64,000 bases of DNA from VAZQ01 sp046733355 (GCA_046733355.1 JBKPOZ010000057.1:1-64000); one strand, 5' to 3'. Counted from the first letter of the stretch, positions 1-8,396 are shown. The notes: generated by a model not told the origin, from the letters alone. Program-made: numbers and translations.

Positions 1-49
1 GAGATGCTCTCGTTGGTCTCGTGGGCTCGGAGATGTGTATAAGAGACAG
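1..49 (+). other. Illumina Nextera adapter (artefact)
   Basis: Bases 16-49 match the 34-nt Nextera transposase read-2 adapter exactly, and the last 19 nt (31-49) are the Tn5 mosaic end. Bases 1-5 (GAGAT) match the end of the P7 primer and 6-15 fit a 10-nt i7 index. This is library-preparation sequence, not genome. Genomic DNA starts at base 50, so nothing biological should be read from 1-49. Confidence 0.97.
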
Positions 50-516
50 TCTCCGTCCTTGCGATTGTGCACGATTATCAGTCTCACATAATCCGACGGA
101 ATTCCAAGTTCCTGGGCACCCGCATACTTGGTCAGCGAATATGCTTTGCAATCGCCACGTCTCATCGCGATCGCCTCAAGCGGAACGACCCACCCGCCGG
201 GCGCGGGCTTGATCATCAGGTTTACGGCCAAGTTGAGATGTCCGAGGAGAGCTTTGCCCTCATACTGGCGAATCTCATTCAGCTTCTGAACGAGCGCGGG
301 TATGGACGGACAGGGCGCCTTCTCAAAAAGCAGGCAATCATGGAAGTAACTTTTCTCGCGCTGCAATTTGACCCTCACTGCGTCCCATGTGCTGACCAGA
401 GGTACTTCCTGGTTGAGCTCGGCTGTGTGATTTCCGAATGGATCGCCTGGGCGCTCGTCAGCGGATATCGGTAGCATCAAGGCGACCACAATTGCAGTTG
501 CGAGCAATATGGCCAT
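50..516 (-). CDS. Transglutaminase-like cysteine peptidase (BTLCP family), C-terminus cut off by contig end
   Basis: Translating the minus strand from ATG at 516 gives a hydrophobic signal-like N-terminus (MAILLATAIVVALML, then Ala-Asp), followed by a domain containing RGDCKAYSLTKYA and LGIPSDYVRLIIVHN. The Cys of the GDC motif, followed by a Lys-Tyr helix and a beta strand, is typical of bacterial transglutaminase-like cysteine proteinases (PF06035, DUF920), exported proteins often linked to surface or adhesin processing. The frame is open upstream of 516, with a possible GTG start near 580, so the exact start is uncertain. The frame runs into the adapter at 49, so the His/Asp catalytic partners and the stop are missing. 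Confidence 0.72.
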
Positions 517-688
517 ACCCCTGGTCCGGGTACCGCAAACGTAACCAGGCGCGCGTGTCGAGCGGACGGATACGTAATTCACGTGGATAGGCTCGGCTTG
601 ACTGCTCTTGTTGACTTGGGGGCTCACATCATCAGCACCGCCCGCCCGTCGACCTTCCCGGCAGTTTCTGCACTCGATTTATTCAACC

Positions 689-1140
689 CGTGATCGCCGC
701 AAGCTGCAAGCGCTGAAAGTCCAACCCATTATATCAGAAGCGCCGATCGTGGTGGAAGGCCACGCGTTCACTACGGGGGCTGTGCCGCGCACGAGTATTG
801 AGCGCGTGGTCCCCAACACCTGGGTGGAATACGGAGTCCATGACGGTGTCGGCTGCGACACAAAGGCCTATATGGACCACCATTTCACGCCGGAAGAACT
901 CGCCGGCAAGCCCGTACCTGACCAGCACTGGCACGAGCACGCCACCTGCTTCAACGTGGGGATCGTGGGCTCGTAGTGATCACTTCATGTAGCCACGGAG
1001 GCATTATTAATATGCTGACGCGCGCGCAGGAAATCACCGGCGTCAAAAGATCTATGCACTTGTTGCCGGCTTCCATCTTGCTCCTGCGCCAAGCGATTAT
1101 TTGGCAAGAATGATGAGCGAACTGAGCGCCGCTGACAAGC
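689..1140 (+). pseudogene. MBL-fold metallo-hydrolase remnant, frameshifted
   Basis: From 689 one frame reads KLQALKVQPIISEAPIVVEG and then a block with DHHFTPEELAGKPVPDQHWHEHATCFNVG. It hits a stop at 974. One frame over, the homology continues as GLVVITSCSHGGIINMLTRA. After about 1045 it shifts again to KIYALVAGFHLAPAPSDYLA. The three pieces together resemble the C-terminal half of MBL-fold hydrolases annotated as dihydropterin-ribofuranosylaminobenzene 5'-phosphate synthase-like. The N-terminal metal-binding half and the C-terminal end are absent. At least two frameshifts and truncation at both ends mark a decayed gene. Confidence 0.75.
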
Positions 1141-1142
1141 CT

Positions 1143-1318
1143 TCAGCGCGTCGCAATGGTTCTGTAAGCAGCGATTGCGTGTTTCAGATCGCCTGTTTCG
1201 ACACAGGGGATCAGACAAATGTCTTCCAGCATCGCAAGCTGTTGCTCGGCTTTGGTCGCATCTCCAAGGATTAGATAAAGCTCGCCCACGTGCGCGTGCG
1301 CACTGCGGTGGCGGCGAT
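1143..1318 (-). pseudogene. TPR-protein C-terminal remnant
   Basis: The minus strand encodes HVGELYLILGDATKAEQQLA, then MLEDICLIPCVETGDLKHAI and AAYRTIATR, ending at a TGA at 1143-1145. The pattern GELYLxLGDxxKAExxLxxL with a following pair of cysteines is that of small TPR proteins in rhizobia. There is no credible start and the upstream part is missing, so it is a tail fragment lying head-to-tail against the MBL-fold remnant. Recognition is by eye and moderate. Confidence 0.5.
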
Positions 1319-1382
1319 TTAGCAGCGTTTGGATGTCATCAGGCCGCTTTTAATCCGTCGATTTGCGGAGCGTTTCCGCTTC

Positions 1383-1822
1383 CCAACCGGATCAAGGTCA
1401 TCACCCAGGACAACAACTGGTTTGCGATGCGGCTTGGTGCCGACGCATCCCTCGACATCGGCCGTTTTCGGCTCAGCTTTGAGACGGCCTGGCTGCCTTC
1501 GGTGTGGCTGCATGGAACGGACGCGCATTGGTTGCGCATCAGCAATTTTCCCGGCGATTTCACCGGGCCTGTGACGGAGGACGGCAAGGGCCGCGGCTAT
1601 CAGCTCGAGGGCTTTCTTTCATATCAGGTCACGCCGGCGATGAGCGTCGGCATCGGAGGCCGCTATTGGAGCATGCGCACCACCGGGCTTGCTCATTTTG
1701 AGAACCACGTGGTCGCCTTTGCGGCTCTGCCGCAGCCGGTCGAGTGGACGACCACCAGCGCCGGTGTGTTGCTCCAACTGAGCTGGAAAGCGGGCCCGTA
1801 TTCGGTTCTGGCCGTTCACTAG
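1383..1822 (+). pseudogene. Outer-membrane beta-barrel protein, C-terminal fragment (omptin-like)
   Basis: The frame ending at 1822 contains alternating amphipathic strands such as NNWFAMRLGADASLDIGRF, FETAWLPSVWLHGTDAHWLR, EDGKGRGYQLEGFLSYQV and SVGIGGRYWSMRTTGLAHF. This is the pattern of a transmembrane beta barrel, and the GTDxHWLR...DFTGP...EDGKGxGYQ series recalls omptin-like outer-membrane proteins. The frame stays open back to 1175, but the part before about 1383 is low in barrel character and overlaps the TPR remnant on the other strand. No signal peptide is present, so this is probably the C-terminal half of a broken gene. Confidence 0.55.
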
Positions 1823-1852
1823 GAGCAACTGCGTCACAAGCAATACGTTGCA

Positions 1853-1905
1853 CCGTCATCCTTCGAGGCTCGCTCGCTTTGCTCGCTCGCGCCTCAGAAT
1901 GACGG
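1853..1905. repeat. Palindromic intergenic repeat (CCGTCAT...ATGACGG type)
   Basis: An imperfect palindrome runs from CCGTCATCCTTCGAGGC to GCCTCAGAATGACGG with a GCTCGCT-rich loop. It belongs to the same broad class as the copy at 37637-37750. It lies between the barrel remnant and nadE. Confidence 0.75.
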
Positions 1906-1967
1906 AATGAGATTTGCGTTTGTGAGACGGGCTGTCGCGACGCAAAGAGACGCGCTAGACCCGCTGC

Positions 1968-3710
1968 ATGAACCAAGGCCCTGCCGACCGGCTGGCGATT
2001 GCAATCGCGCAGCTCAATCCCACGATGGGGGATGTGGCCGGCAATGCAGAGATGGCGCGTCGGGCGCGCGCGCAGGCGGCCTCCGAGAAAGCCGATCTTG
2101 TCCTTTTCCCCGAGCTGTTCCTCTCCGGCTACCCTCCCGAGGATCTGGTGCTCAAACCTGCGCTGCAGGCGGCGTGTCGGGCCAAGGTCGAGGAGCTCGC
2201 GCGCGAGACGGCGGATGGAGGGCCGGCGCTGTTCATCGGCACGCCATGGGTCGAGGCCGGCAAGCTCTATAACGCCTACTGCGTTCTCGCCGACGGCCTC
2301 ATCGCCGCGCGCAATTTTAAAGTCGATCTGCCGAACTATGGCGTGTTTGACGAAAAGCGCGTGTTCTCCCCCGGGCCGCTGCCGGGCCCGGTCAGTTTTC
2401 GTGGAGTTCGCCTCGGCATCCCAATCTGTGAGGATATCTGGGGGGCCGAAGTCGTCGAATGCCTGAGCGAGACTGGGGCGGAATTGCTGCTTGTGCCGAA
2501 TGGCTCCCCCTATTGGCGCGACAAGGACACCGTGCGTCTCAATATCGCCGTCGCGCGGGTCACCGAAAGCGACTTGCCGATCGTCTACGCGAATCAGGTG
2601 GGCGGGCAGGACGAGCTGGTGTTCGACGGTGCATCGTTTGGACTGCATAGCGATCGTTCGCTCGCATTCCAGCTTCCGGCATTCCGGGAGCTCCTGAAAA
2701 CCGTGCACTGGCAGCGCACCGGAAATGGATGGCGCTGCGTTGATGGCCCTATCCTCCCGGTGGAGGAGGGCGATCGCGCCGATTACTGCGCCTGCATGTT
2801 GGGACTGCGCGATTACGTGAACAAGAACGGCTTCAAGGGCGTGGTGCTCGGACTGTCCGGGGGCATCGACTCCGCACTCGTCGCCGCGCTCGCGGTCGAT
2901 GCGCTTGGACCGGAGCGGGTTCGCTGCGTGATGCTGCCTTATCGCTTTACATCCGCGACCTCGATCGAGGATGCAGCTTGCGCGGCGAAGGCGCTCGGCA
3001 TCAAGTACGATGTTCTGCCGATCGAAAGCGCGGTGCGCGGGCTCGAAGAGGCGCTTGCTCCGGTATTCAAGGACCAGGCGCGCGACGTCACCGAGGAGAA
3101 CCTGCAGGCGCGCGCGCGCGGTACCATTCTCATGGCGATTTCCAACAAGTTCGGGCTCATGGTGGTAACCACCGGGAACAAGTCGGAGATGTCCGTAGGC
3201 TACGCCACGCTCTACGGCGACATGAATGGCGGCTTCAATCCGATCAAGGATCTCTACAAAACCGAAGTCTATCGGCTCGCGCGGCTGCGCAATTGCTGGA
3301 AGCCGGATGACGCGCTCGGGCCCGAACGGGACGTGATCCCGTCGAGCATTATCACCCGGGCGCCGACTGCGGAGCTGCGCGAGAATCAGACCGATCAGGA
3401 CACGCTGCCGCCCTACGACGTGCTCGATGGCATACTCGAGCGTCTGGTGGAGCGCGAGGAGCCGGTGGCAAAGATCGTTCAGGAGGGCTTCGACCGCGAT
3501 ACCGTGATGCGCGTCGAGCGAATGCTGCACCTTGCGGAGTACAAGCGGCGGCAGGCTGCCCCGGGGGTGAAAGTTACGCTCAAAAACTTCGGTCGCGACC
3601 GGCGCTACCCCATCGTAAATCGTTTCCGCGATGCCGGAACACCTTTGCCGGAGCCAGACCAGTCACTGCTGAAGGGCGGAGCTGCTAAAGCCGGCGCCTT
3701 TGATTTCTAA
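1968..3710 (+). CDS. nadE: Glutamine-dependent NAD+ synthetase
   Basis: This 580-residue cytosolic enzyme makes NAD+ from deamido-NAD+, ATP and glutamine, the last step of NAD synthesis. The N-terminal nitrilase-fold glutaminase domain (about 1-260) carries the catalytic triad Glu49 (FPELF), Lys118 (FKVDLPNYG) and Cys154 (ICEDIW). The C-terminal synthetase domain (about 270-560) has the ATP P-loop LGLSGGIDSAL around residues 294-304 and the TTGNKSE segment. The length is normal for the two-domain form. The ATG at 1968 gives the usual start just before RLAIAIAQLNP. The gene stands alone downstream of decayed sequence and 28 nt ahead of the MetE-like gene. Confidence 0.95.
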   Translation: MNQGPADRLAIAIAQLNPTMGDVAGNAEMARRARAQAASEKADLVLFPELFLSGYPPEDLVLKPALQAACRAKVEELARETADGGPALFIGTPWVEAGKLYNAYCVLADGLIAARNFKVDLPNYGVFDEKRVFSPGPLPGPVSFRGVRLGIPICEDIWGAEVVECLSETGAELLLVPNGSPYWRDKDTVRLNIAVARVTESDLPIVYANQVGGQDELVFDGASFGLHSDRSLAFQLPAFRELLKTVHWQRTGNGWRCVDGPILPVEEGDRADYCACMLGLRDYVNKNGFKGVVLGLSGGIDSALVAALAVDALGPERVRCVMLPYRFTSATSIEDAACAAKALGIKYDVLPIESAVRGLEEALAPVFKDQARDVTEENLQARARGTILMAISNKFGLMVVTTGNKSEMSVGYATLYGDMNGGFNPIKDLYKTEVYRLARLRNCWKPDDALGPERDVIPSSIITRAPTAELRENQTDQDTLPPYDVLDGILERLVEREEPVAKIVQEGFDRDTVMRVERMLHLAEYKRRQAAPGVKVTLKNFGRDRRYPIVNRFRDAGTPLPEPDQSLLKGGAAKAGAFDF

Positions 3711-3738
3711 CTAACTCAGCCGCTGCGGGATTGTCTGC

Positions 3739-4920
3739 ATGTATAAGGCGTCAGCAGATGTGGTGCTGCCCACCTCGATCATCGGATCGCTGCCGCGTCC
3801 GAGCTGGTACACCGAGAACATGGGCGGCCGGAGCTTTCTCGAGGCGATGGTGAGCTCCCGATACCGCGAGCAGTACGAGGATGCGGTCTCCTGCTTCCTG
3901 CGTGCGCAGGAAGTTGCCGGGCTCGATATCCTCACCGATGGCGATGCTCATTACGACGAGCAGATCAGCGGTTTGAGCTGGCAGACCTATCCGCTCACGC
4001 ACATGGATGGCTTCGCACGGGTGGCGCAGCCAAGCTCGTACAAGATTGGCGCGGTGGGTTTTCCGCGCGGCCATATCCTGCACGATTTCCTTGAAGCGCG
4101 CGTGTTTCCAAAGGTCGTTGGGCCAATCGGACGCGGACGGTTGCAGTACAGCGCAATGTGGAAAACCGCCCAGCGCATGACCAGACGGCCCGTGAAATTC
4201 GGCACGATTCTGCCGGAGCTCCTCGCTGCCTCCGTCGAGGACGATTACTACAAGGATCCGGTCGAGCGCACCTGGGCGCTGAGCGAGGCGCTCAACCAGG
4301 AGCTTCATCATCTCGCCGACGCAGGCTGCCCCGTAATTCAGATGGAGGAGCCGCAAATCCACATGGTCCCGGCGCGCGGCAAGGCGTTCGGCAAGCTCGA
4401 TGTCGGCGACCTCGTCAAGGTGTTCAACAACACCGTGAAAGGGCTGCGCGCCAAGACCGAAGTGTGGTGCCACACCTGCTGGGGCAATCCGTCCCAGCAG
4501 CGCATGTTCCGCGATGTGCAGAGCTATAAGCCGACGCTGGACGCGCTCAATGCGCTGGACGCCGACGCCCTCACATTCGAGACCTGCTCATCGGGTACCG
4601 GCGACCTCCAGGCGATCGGACAGGCAATCAAGGACAAGAAGGTCGTCGTGGGCGTGATCGATCACCATACGCTTCAGGTGGAGCGGCCGGAGCAAGTCGC
4701 CGCTCTCATTCGAGAGTCGCTCAAGCACGTACCGGCTGAACGGCTGATGATCTCGTCTGACTGCGGCATGGGTCGTGAAGGCATGGGTCGCCGCCACGCG
4801 AGCTACAAGATGGTGTCCATGGTGCTCGGCACCAACATGGTGCGCAAAGAGCTGGGGCTGTCCGAAGCCGAGTGCCTGGCCGCAGACCCGCGTTACTCGC
4901 TCACGACAATAACGGCATAG
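3739..4920 (+). CDS. Cobalamin-independent methionine synthase-like (MetE C-terminal family) protein
   Basis: The 393-residue protein resembles the catalytic C-terminal half of MetE alone, a TIM-barrel that moves methyl groups to thiols with a zinc site. The N-terminus reads LPTSIIGSLPRP, the typical opening of this half. Zn ligands are visible in EVWCHTCWGN (His-Thr-Cys), FETCSSG and SSDCGMGREGMGRR. The N-terminal folate-binding duplicate of full MetE (about 750 residues) is absent, so the methyl donor is probably not methyltetrahydrofolate triglutamate. Relatives are often annotated 5-methyltetrahydropteroyltriglutamate-homocysteine methyltransferase, but their substrates are unknown. It follows nadE by 28 nt and may be co-transcribed. 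Confidence 0.85.
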   Translation: MYKASADVVLPTSIIGSLPRPSWYTENMGGRSFLEAMVSSRYREQYEDAVSCFLRAQEVAGLDILTDGDAHYDEQISGLSWQTYPLTHMDGFARVAQPSSYKIGAVGFPRGHILHDFLEARVFPKVVGPIGRGRLQYSAMWKTAQRMTRRPVKFGTILPELLAASVEDDYYKDPVERTWALSEALNQELHHLADAGCPVIQMEEPQIHMVPARGKAFGKLDVGDLVKVFNNTVKGLRAKTEVWCHTCWGNPSQQRMFRDVQSYKPTLDALNALDADALTFETCSSGTGDLQAIGQAIKDKKVVVGVIDHHTLQVERPEQVAALIRESLKHVPAERLMISSDCGMGREGMGRRHASYKMVSMVLGTNMVRKELGLSEAECLAADPRYSLTTITA

Positions 4921-4923
4921 GGC

Positions 4924-5000
4924 GTAGCCCGGATTGAACGAAGTGAAATCCGGGGCTGCCGCTCCCGGATTTCGCTGCCGCTCAATCCGGGCTACAGGGC
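4924..5000. repeat. REP-like palindrome, copy 1 (GTAGCCCGG...CCGGGCTAC)
   Basis: A 77-bp imperfect palindrome begins GTAGCCCGGATTGAACGAAG and ends CAATCCGGGCTACAGGGC. An almost identical copy sits at 5093-5169, and a shortened relative at 28413-28460. It lies just after the stop of the MetE-like gene and could form a long stem in the transcript. Confidence 0.9.
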
Positions 5001-5092
5001 CTGTTCGTCACATTGAGTCGCGGGCGAAAGGCCAAGAAAAAAGCCGGCGGTAAACGCCAGCTTCGCTCACATGTGTCGCGTAATCAGCCGCA

Positions 5093-5169
5093 GTAGCCCG
5101 GATTGAACGAAGTGAAATCCGGGGCTGCCGTTCCCGGATTTCGCTGCCGCTCAATCCGGGCTACAGGGC
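5093..5169. repeat. REP-like palindrome, copy 2, flanked by a 16-bp direct repeat
   Basis: This copy is nearly identical to 4924-5000 (one clear C-to-T difference near the centre). It is bracketed by an exact 16-bp direct repeat GCGTAATCAGCCGCAG at 5078-5093 and 5172-5187. The right-hand repeat holds the last codons and stop of the small secreted-protein gene that ends at 5178, so the left one is an extra copy of that gene end. Confidence 0.9.
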
Positions 5170-5177
5170 TAGCGTAA

Positions 5178-5414
5178 TCAGCCGCAGCCTCGGCGCCCCA
5201 CGCATCGGAAGTAATGCCATGTCCGCCAGCCCCATCTGGCGGCGCATTCCTCGCGCACGCGATGGCAATATCGCCATTGCACGGTGCTTACGAGGTTGCG
5301 TTCACTTGCCGCGCCGGCGAGTGCGTTGTTGGATATCGGCAGGGCCGAAACGCCGTGCGAAGCAAGAGCGATCGCGCCTGCTGCCAATCCGGCGATTATC
5401 GAGAGCCTCAACAT
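5178..5414 (-). CDS. Small secreted Cys/Trp/Arg-rich protein
   Basis: The 78-residue product begins with a clear signal peptide (MLRLSIIAGLAAGAIALASH, cleavage near VSA-LP). The mature part of about 50 residues contains four cysteines in a basic, aromatic C-terminus (QWRYCHRVREECAARWGW and then HYFRCVGRRGCG). Paired Cys spacing suggests disulfides in the periplasm. Similar tiny proteins are common in rhizobia and have no known role. The stop lies inside a 16-bp direct repeat next to a REP element. Confidence 0.75.
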   Translation of the reverse strand: MLRLSIIAGLAAGAIALASHGVSALPISNNALAGAASERNLVSTVQWRYCHRVREECAARWGWRTWHYFRCVGRRGCG

Positions 5415-5450
5415 GGTCGTGCTTTCTCCTTTTCTTTGGCGGAAGCGCTA

Positions 5451-6629
5451 TCAATCACGATTCGCGGGACTGCGCACAGGAAAAACGTTGGGTCCAACTG
5501 TTCTCACCTTGCGCTTGCCGGGGTCATCGTCAGCCCTTTCTTCCGGTGCGCCCGTTTTGGCGCCCGTGGGAACGGACATGTTGCTCACGGATGCATCCGC
5601 GCTCCCGGCTGCGTTCGTATTTTTCGGCGTTGGCGAGGGCTTCCCTTGCGCATCAGGACGCGGCTGCGACAGCTGGCGCGCGCGCTCCTCCGTCACCACG
5701 ATATCGCCGCGTTCTATGAAGTCCTCGCTTTGACGCAAAGCGTCGGCCCAGGACTGGCCAGGCGCGCGGCAGCTGCAGCTCGGGTTGAGCTGCTTGCGAT
5801 AGCTGAAGGCGCTCGGCAACTCGGAATAGAGCTTCCCGCTCATGCTGATCGCGCGGGAGACGTCCTCGCCCGGGTTGCGGTGGCTGAACAGCGCCACTTC
5901 CGCCGCCGGGCAAAGACGGCGGCAAGACTGCTCGTCGTCCGCAAATTTGGCCGGCACCGTCGCATAGGAGATCGGGAAATAGTATCCGTCGCAGGTTCGT
6001 ACACAGAGGGTGCGGTATGTGCCTGCAGCCGGAGAGGCACTGGAAAACGGCGGTGCACCCGGGCTCACCCCGAACAGTTGCTCGAAAAAGCCGCCCTGGG
6101 GTGCGGAGACATACTGGCGGTACTGTGGTCCACAGTCATTCTGTCCAAGACCCACCAGCACATTGCGACGTTCTCCCTCGCGCTCCCCGCTGTTGCCCTG
6201 AAGGCGCTGGATGTCGGCAAGTATTCTGTCGAGGCTGGCACGCACCTGCTGGATCTGGTTGTTCAGAGGTCCGCACTGCGGGGATTGTCCGCTGAACAAG
6301 GAGAAAAAACCGCCACCCTGGCAGCCATAGCGTTGCGATTGCTGGCCAAGGCGGTCGAGTTCTGCCTGCTGTTTGCCGGCAGCTTCCTCGTAACGCTTGA
6401 TCTGCTCGGCCTTCGCCGGATCGATCGCTCCGCCGCGGTCGATCATTGCAAGCTGGCTTTCCAGACGCAGACATATGGGATTGCGCGCAGGCGCCCCGGG
6501 ACCGGCCGGTACGCCCGCAGGAGGGACCGGCGAGCCAAACTGGGCCAGCGCTTCATCCCCTTGGGCGCACAGTGCAAGGAGCAGGACGCCGCAAGCGCCC
6601 AGCCACGTCGTACTTGACATCCCAGCCAT
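5451..6629 (-). CDS. DUF2865 domain-containing exported protein
   Basis: The 392-residue protein has a signal peptide (GACGVLLLALCAQGDEALAQ), a Pro/Gly/Ala linker, a helical coiled-coil stretch at about 60-150 (RLESQLAMIDRGG, then ADIQRLQGNSGEREGE) and a Cys-rich core at about 205-300. The core motif YRTLCVRTCDGYYFPISY, followed by CRRLCPAAEVALF and HRNPGEDV, is the hallmark of DUF2865, a family almost confined to Hyphomicrobiales. The core holds two CxxxC/CxxC-like pairs, fitting oxidised cysteines in the periplasm. The C-terminal 90 residues are low-complexity and basic. Function is unknown. Confidence 0.85.
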   Translation of the reverse strand: MAGMSSTTWLGACGVLLLALCAQGDEALAQFGSPVPPAGVPAGPGAPARNPICLRLESQLAMIDRGGAIDPAKAEQIKRYEEAAGKQQAELDRLGQQSQRYGCQGGGFFSLFSGQSPQCGPLNNQIQQVRASLDRILADIQRLQGNSGEREGERRNVLVGLGQNDCGPQYRQYVSAPQGGFFEQLFGVSPGAPPFSSASPAAGTYRTLCVRTCDGYYFPISYATVPAKFADDEQSCRRLCPAAEVALFSHRNPGEDVSRAISMSGKLYSELPSAFSYRKQLNPSCSCRAPGQSWADALRQSEDFIERGDIVVTEERARQLSQPRPDAQGKPSPTPKNTNAAGSADASVSNMSVPTGAKTGAPEERADDDPGKRKVRTVGPNVFPVRSPANRD

Positions 6630-6704
6630 GGAAAACAGCCACCCCTGCGAGACCCCGAATGCAAGCGCCGCAATGGTGTCTAAAGTGTGGATCGCACGGC
6701 GGTA

Positions 6705-7340
6705 TCACTCCGCATCCGGCTGGTTTTCGGGTCTTGCTTTGTCGAAGGCGGGCAGCGCGAGGCATGCTTGCTCGACCCCGACGATTTTTGGAAAATGGTC
6801 GAGCGGGACGTTGAAACGGCGTGCGTTTGCGACCTGCGGCACGAGGCATATGTCCGCGAGCGTAACCTCGTTGCCGAATGCATAAGGCCCCGGATTGATC
6901 AGTGCCTCGACCGCCTCGAAGCCCTCGAGGATCCAGTGACGATACCAGGCGTCGATCTGCGCCTGTTCATGGCTGAGCTCATTCTTCAGGTAGCGCAGCG
7001 GTGAGGTATTGTTCAGCGGATGGATGTCGCAGGCGATAATCTGCGCGACGGCCCGCACTTTCGCCCGGGCAATGGGATCGCCGGGCAGGAAGGGCGGCTG
7101 CGGATGTACCTCGTCGAGATAGTCGATGATGGCAAGCGACTGGATCAACACATCACCCGCATCGGTCTTTAGGGCCGGAATGCGCATCTGCGGGTTGATC
7201 CGCCGATAGTCATCCTTTCTGTTCAGTCCTCCCTGCTTCTGCAGGTGAACGCCCACCATCTCGGCCCGCAAATTTTTCAGGTTAAGGGCAATGCGGACAC
7301 GGTAAGCGGCAGATGAGCGAAAGAAGGTATAGAGGATCAC
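6705..7340 (-). CDS. maiA: Maleylacetoacetate isomerase (zeta-class GST)
   Basis: This 211-residue glutathione S-transferase-fold enzyme isomerises maleylacetoacetate to fumarylacetoacetate in tyrosine/homogentisate breakdown, using glutathione in the cytosol. The zeta-class active-site signature SSAAYRVRIALNLK is at residues 9-22, the cis-Pro region reads NPQMRIPAL, and the glutathione contact is LIQSLAIIDYLDE. The C-terminal helical domain follows with ACDIHPLNN. It lies 36 nt downstream of a MarR-type regulator on the same strand. No homogentisate dioxygenase or fumarylacetoacetase is adjacent. Confidence 0.9.
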   Translation of the reverse strand: MILYTFFRSSAAYRVRIALNLKNLRAEMVGVHLQKQGGLNRKDDYRRINPQMRIPALKTDAGDVLIQSLAIIDYLDEVHPQPPFLPGDPIARAKVRAVAQIIACDIHPLNNTSPLRYLKNELSHEQAQIDAWYRHWILEGFEAVEALINPGPYAFGNEVTLADICLVPQVANARRFNVPLDHFPKIVGVEQACLALPAFDKARPENQPDAE

Positions 7341-7376
7341 AGGTCATTCCTTCCGCACGTGGCCCTAACGCATGGC

Positions 7377-7892
7377 TCAACGATTGAGGTCGGCTTTGCT
7401 GCTTTGAGCCTCTGCAACCAGCTCGGCCGAGCGTCGGGTCAGCTCCGCCATTGCGCGGTCGAATGCTCCGCGATCGCTCACGGCTACGACCTGCACCAGC
7501 CGTTCCATGAAATCAATCGCGCGGGGGGCGAGCTCGGCATAAACAGCCTGGCCTGCTGGCGTCAACGTGAAGAAGGATTCGCGAAGGTCCTGCCGGTTGG
7601 AACGACGCGCGACGAGCTTGCGTCGCTCCAGCTGCGCCACTGCGCGTGAAACCTTCGTCTTGTGCATGTGCGTGTGGGCGCCGATCCCCTTGCCGGTCAT
7701 TTCCCCGTATTCGCCCAACGTCACCAATGCGCGCCATTCGGGTATGGTTATACCATGGCGGGCGTAAACACGCGTCAGCGCCTGGGAAACGAGGCTGGAA
7801 AGTACATTGAGACGATGCGGAAGAAATTGCTCGAGCTTCAGCAGACACTCGGTCTGTTGCGGGCGGCTGCGCTCCAGGTTGGATTTTGTCAT
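7377..7892 (-). CDS. MarR-family transcriptional regulator
   Basis: The 171-residue protein carries a winged helix-turn-helix at about 55-115: GITIPEWRALVTLGEYGEMT, the recognition helix HMHKTKVSRAVAQLERRKL, and the wing ARRSNRQDLRESFFTLTPAG. Helices at both ends would form the MarR dimer interface. The ATG at 7892 (MTKSNLERSR) is preferred over an upstream in-frame ATG at 7961, whose extra 23 residues look non-conserved. It lies 36 nt upstream of maiA on the same strand, so it may control aromatic amino acid catabolism and itself. The ligand is not known. Confidence 0.88.
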   Translation of the reverse strand: MTKSNLERSRPQQTECLLKLEQFLPHRLNVLSSLVSQALTRVYARHGITIPEWRALVTLGEYGEMTGKGIGAHTHMHKTKVSRAVAQLERRKLVARRSNRQDLRESFFTLTPAGQAVYAELAPRAIDFMERLVQVVAVSDRGAFDRAMAELTRRSAELVAEAQSSKADLNR

Positions 7893-8008
7893 CGGCCCGC
7901 GCCCCGCGCGGAGCGCATCTTCGTCCGCCGCAAGATTGGCGCAAGATGCCGGAAGGCGCAATGTCGGTGCTGCAATGCGTTCGATGAAGTTGAGGCGCTT
8001 CCTCTCTT

Positions 8009-8075
8009 CCGCTCATTCCCGCGTAAGCAGGAATCCAGAACGAATCTGGATCCCCGCTTTCGCGGGGACGAGCGG
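8009..8075. repeat. Palindromic repeat, CCGCTCATTCCCGCG family, copy 1
   Basis: This 67-bp element has inverted ends (CCGCTCATTCCCGCG and CGCGGGGACGAGCGG) around a second inner palindrome (CCAGAACGAATCTGG). The family recurs at 12785-12850, inside livM, and at 15319-15384. This copy lies between the MarR gene and the small exported protein gene. Confidence 0.9.
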
Positions 8076-8105
8076 ATGATAAGGCCGTGATTCGATCAGG
8101 ACGCG

Positions 8106-8396
8106 TTAGCGCAGGCACTCGATTGCGACGAACTCGTCGCGCGCCGAGGTGCCGTTGGTAGCCGGCACGCCTCCGGTGATCTCCTCGCGATCGATCTTGC
8201 GGAACGAGGCTGCCTTCAGGAAATCCCGCGCCTGGCAATAGGCCGTGGCCACGGCCACACCGCAGCTTGCCCCGGTGGCGAGGCAGCGGTCGACGCCGTA
8301 CGCGTCCGCATTGTTGGCAATGATGAATATGCGTTTTTCCGCATGGGCAGCTGTGCACAGCCCAGCCACGATGCAGAGCGCTGCAAAAATGCGCAT
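8106..8396 (-). CDS. Small exported protein of unknown function
   Basis: From the ATG at 8396 the 96-residue product starts with a signal peptide (MRIFAALCIVAGLCTAAHAE, cleavage after AHA). The mature protein reads KRIFIIANNADAYGVDRCLA, then GASCGVAVATAYCQARDF and ends VAIECLR, with four spaced cysteines that could form two disulfides. The text resembles a conserved rhizobial secreted family without assigned function. An upstream ATG at 8465 is less likely because it would bury the signal peptide. Bases 8397-8661 upstream hold no recognisable gene and include the divergent promoter region shared with cysS. Confidence 0.72.
   Translation of the reverse strand: MRIFAALCIVAGLCTAAHAEKRIFIIANNADAYGVDRCLATGASCGVAVATAYCQARDFLKAASFRKIDREEITGGVPATNGTSARDEFVAIECLR

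Noticed and set aside
1629..3530. Long minus-strand open frame of 633 codons opposite nadE
   Set aside because: It is the high-GC antisense shadow of a complete nadE gene, with no domain and with arginine/histidine-rich content.
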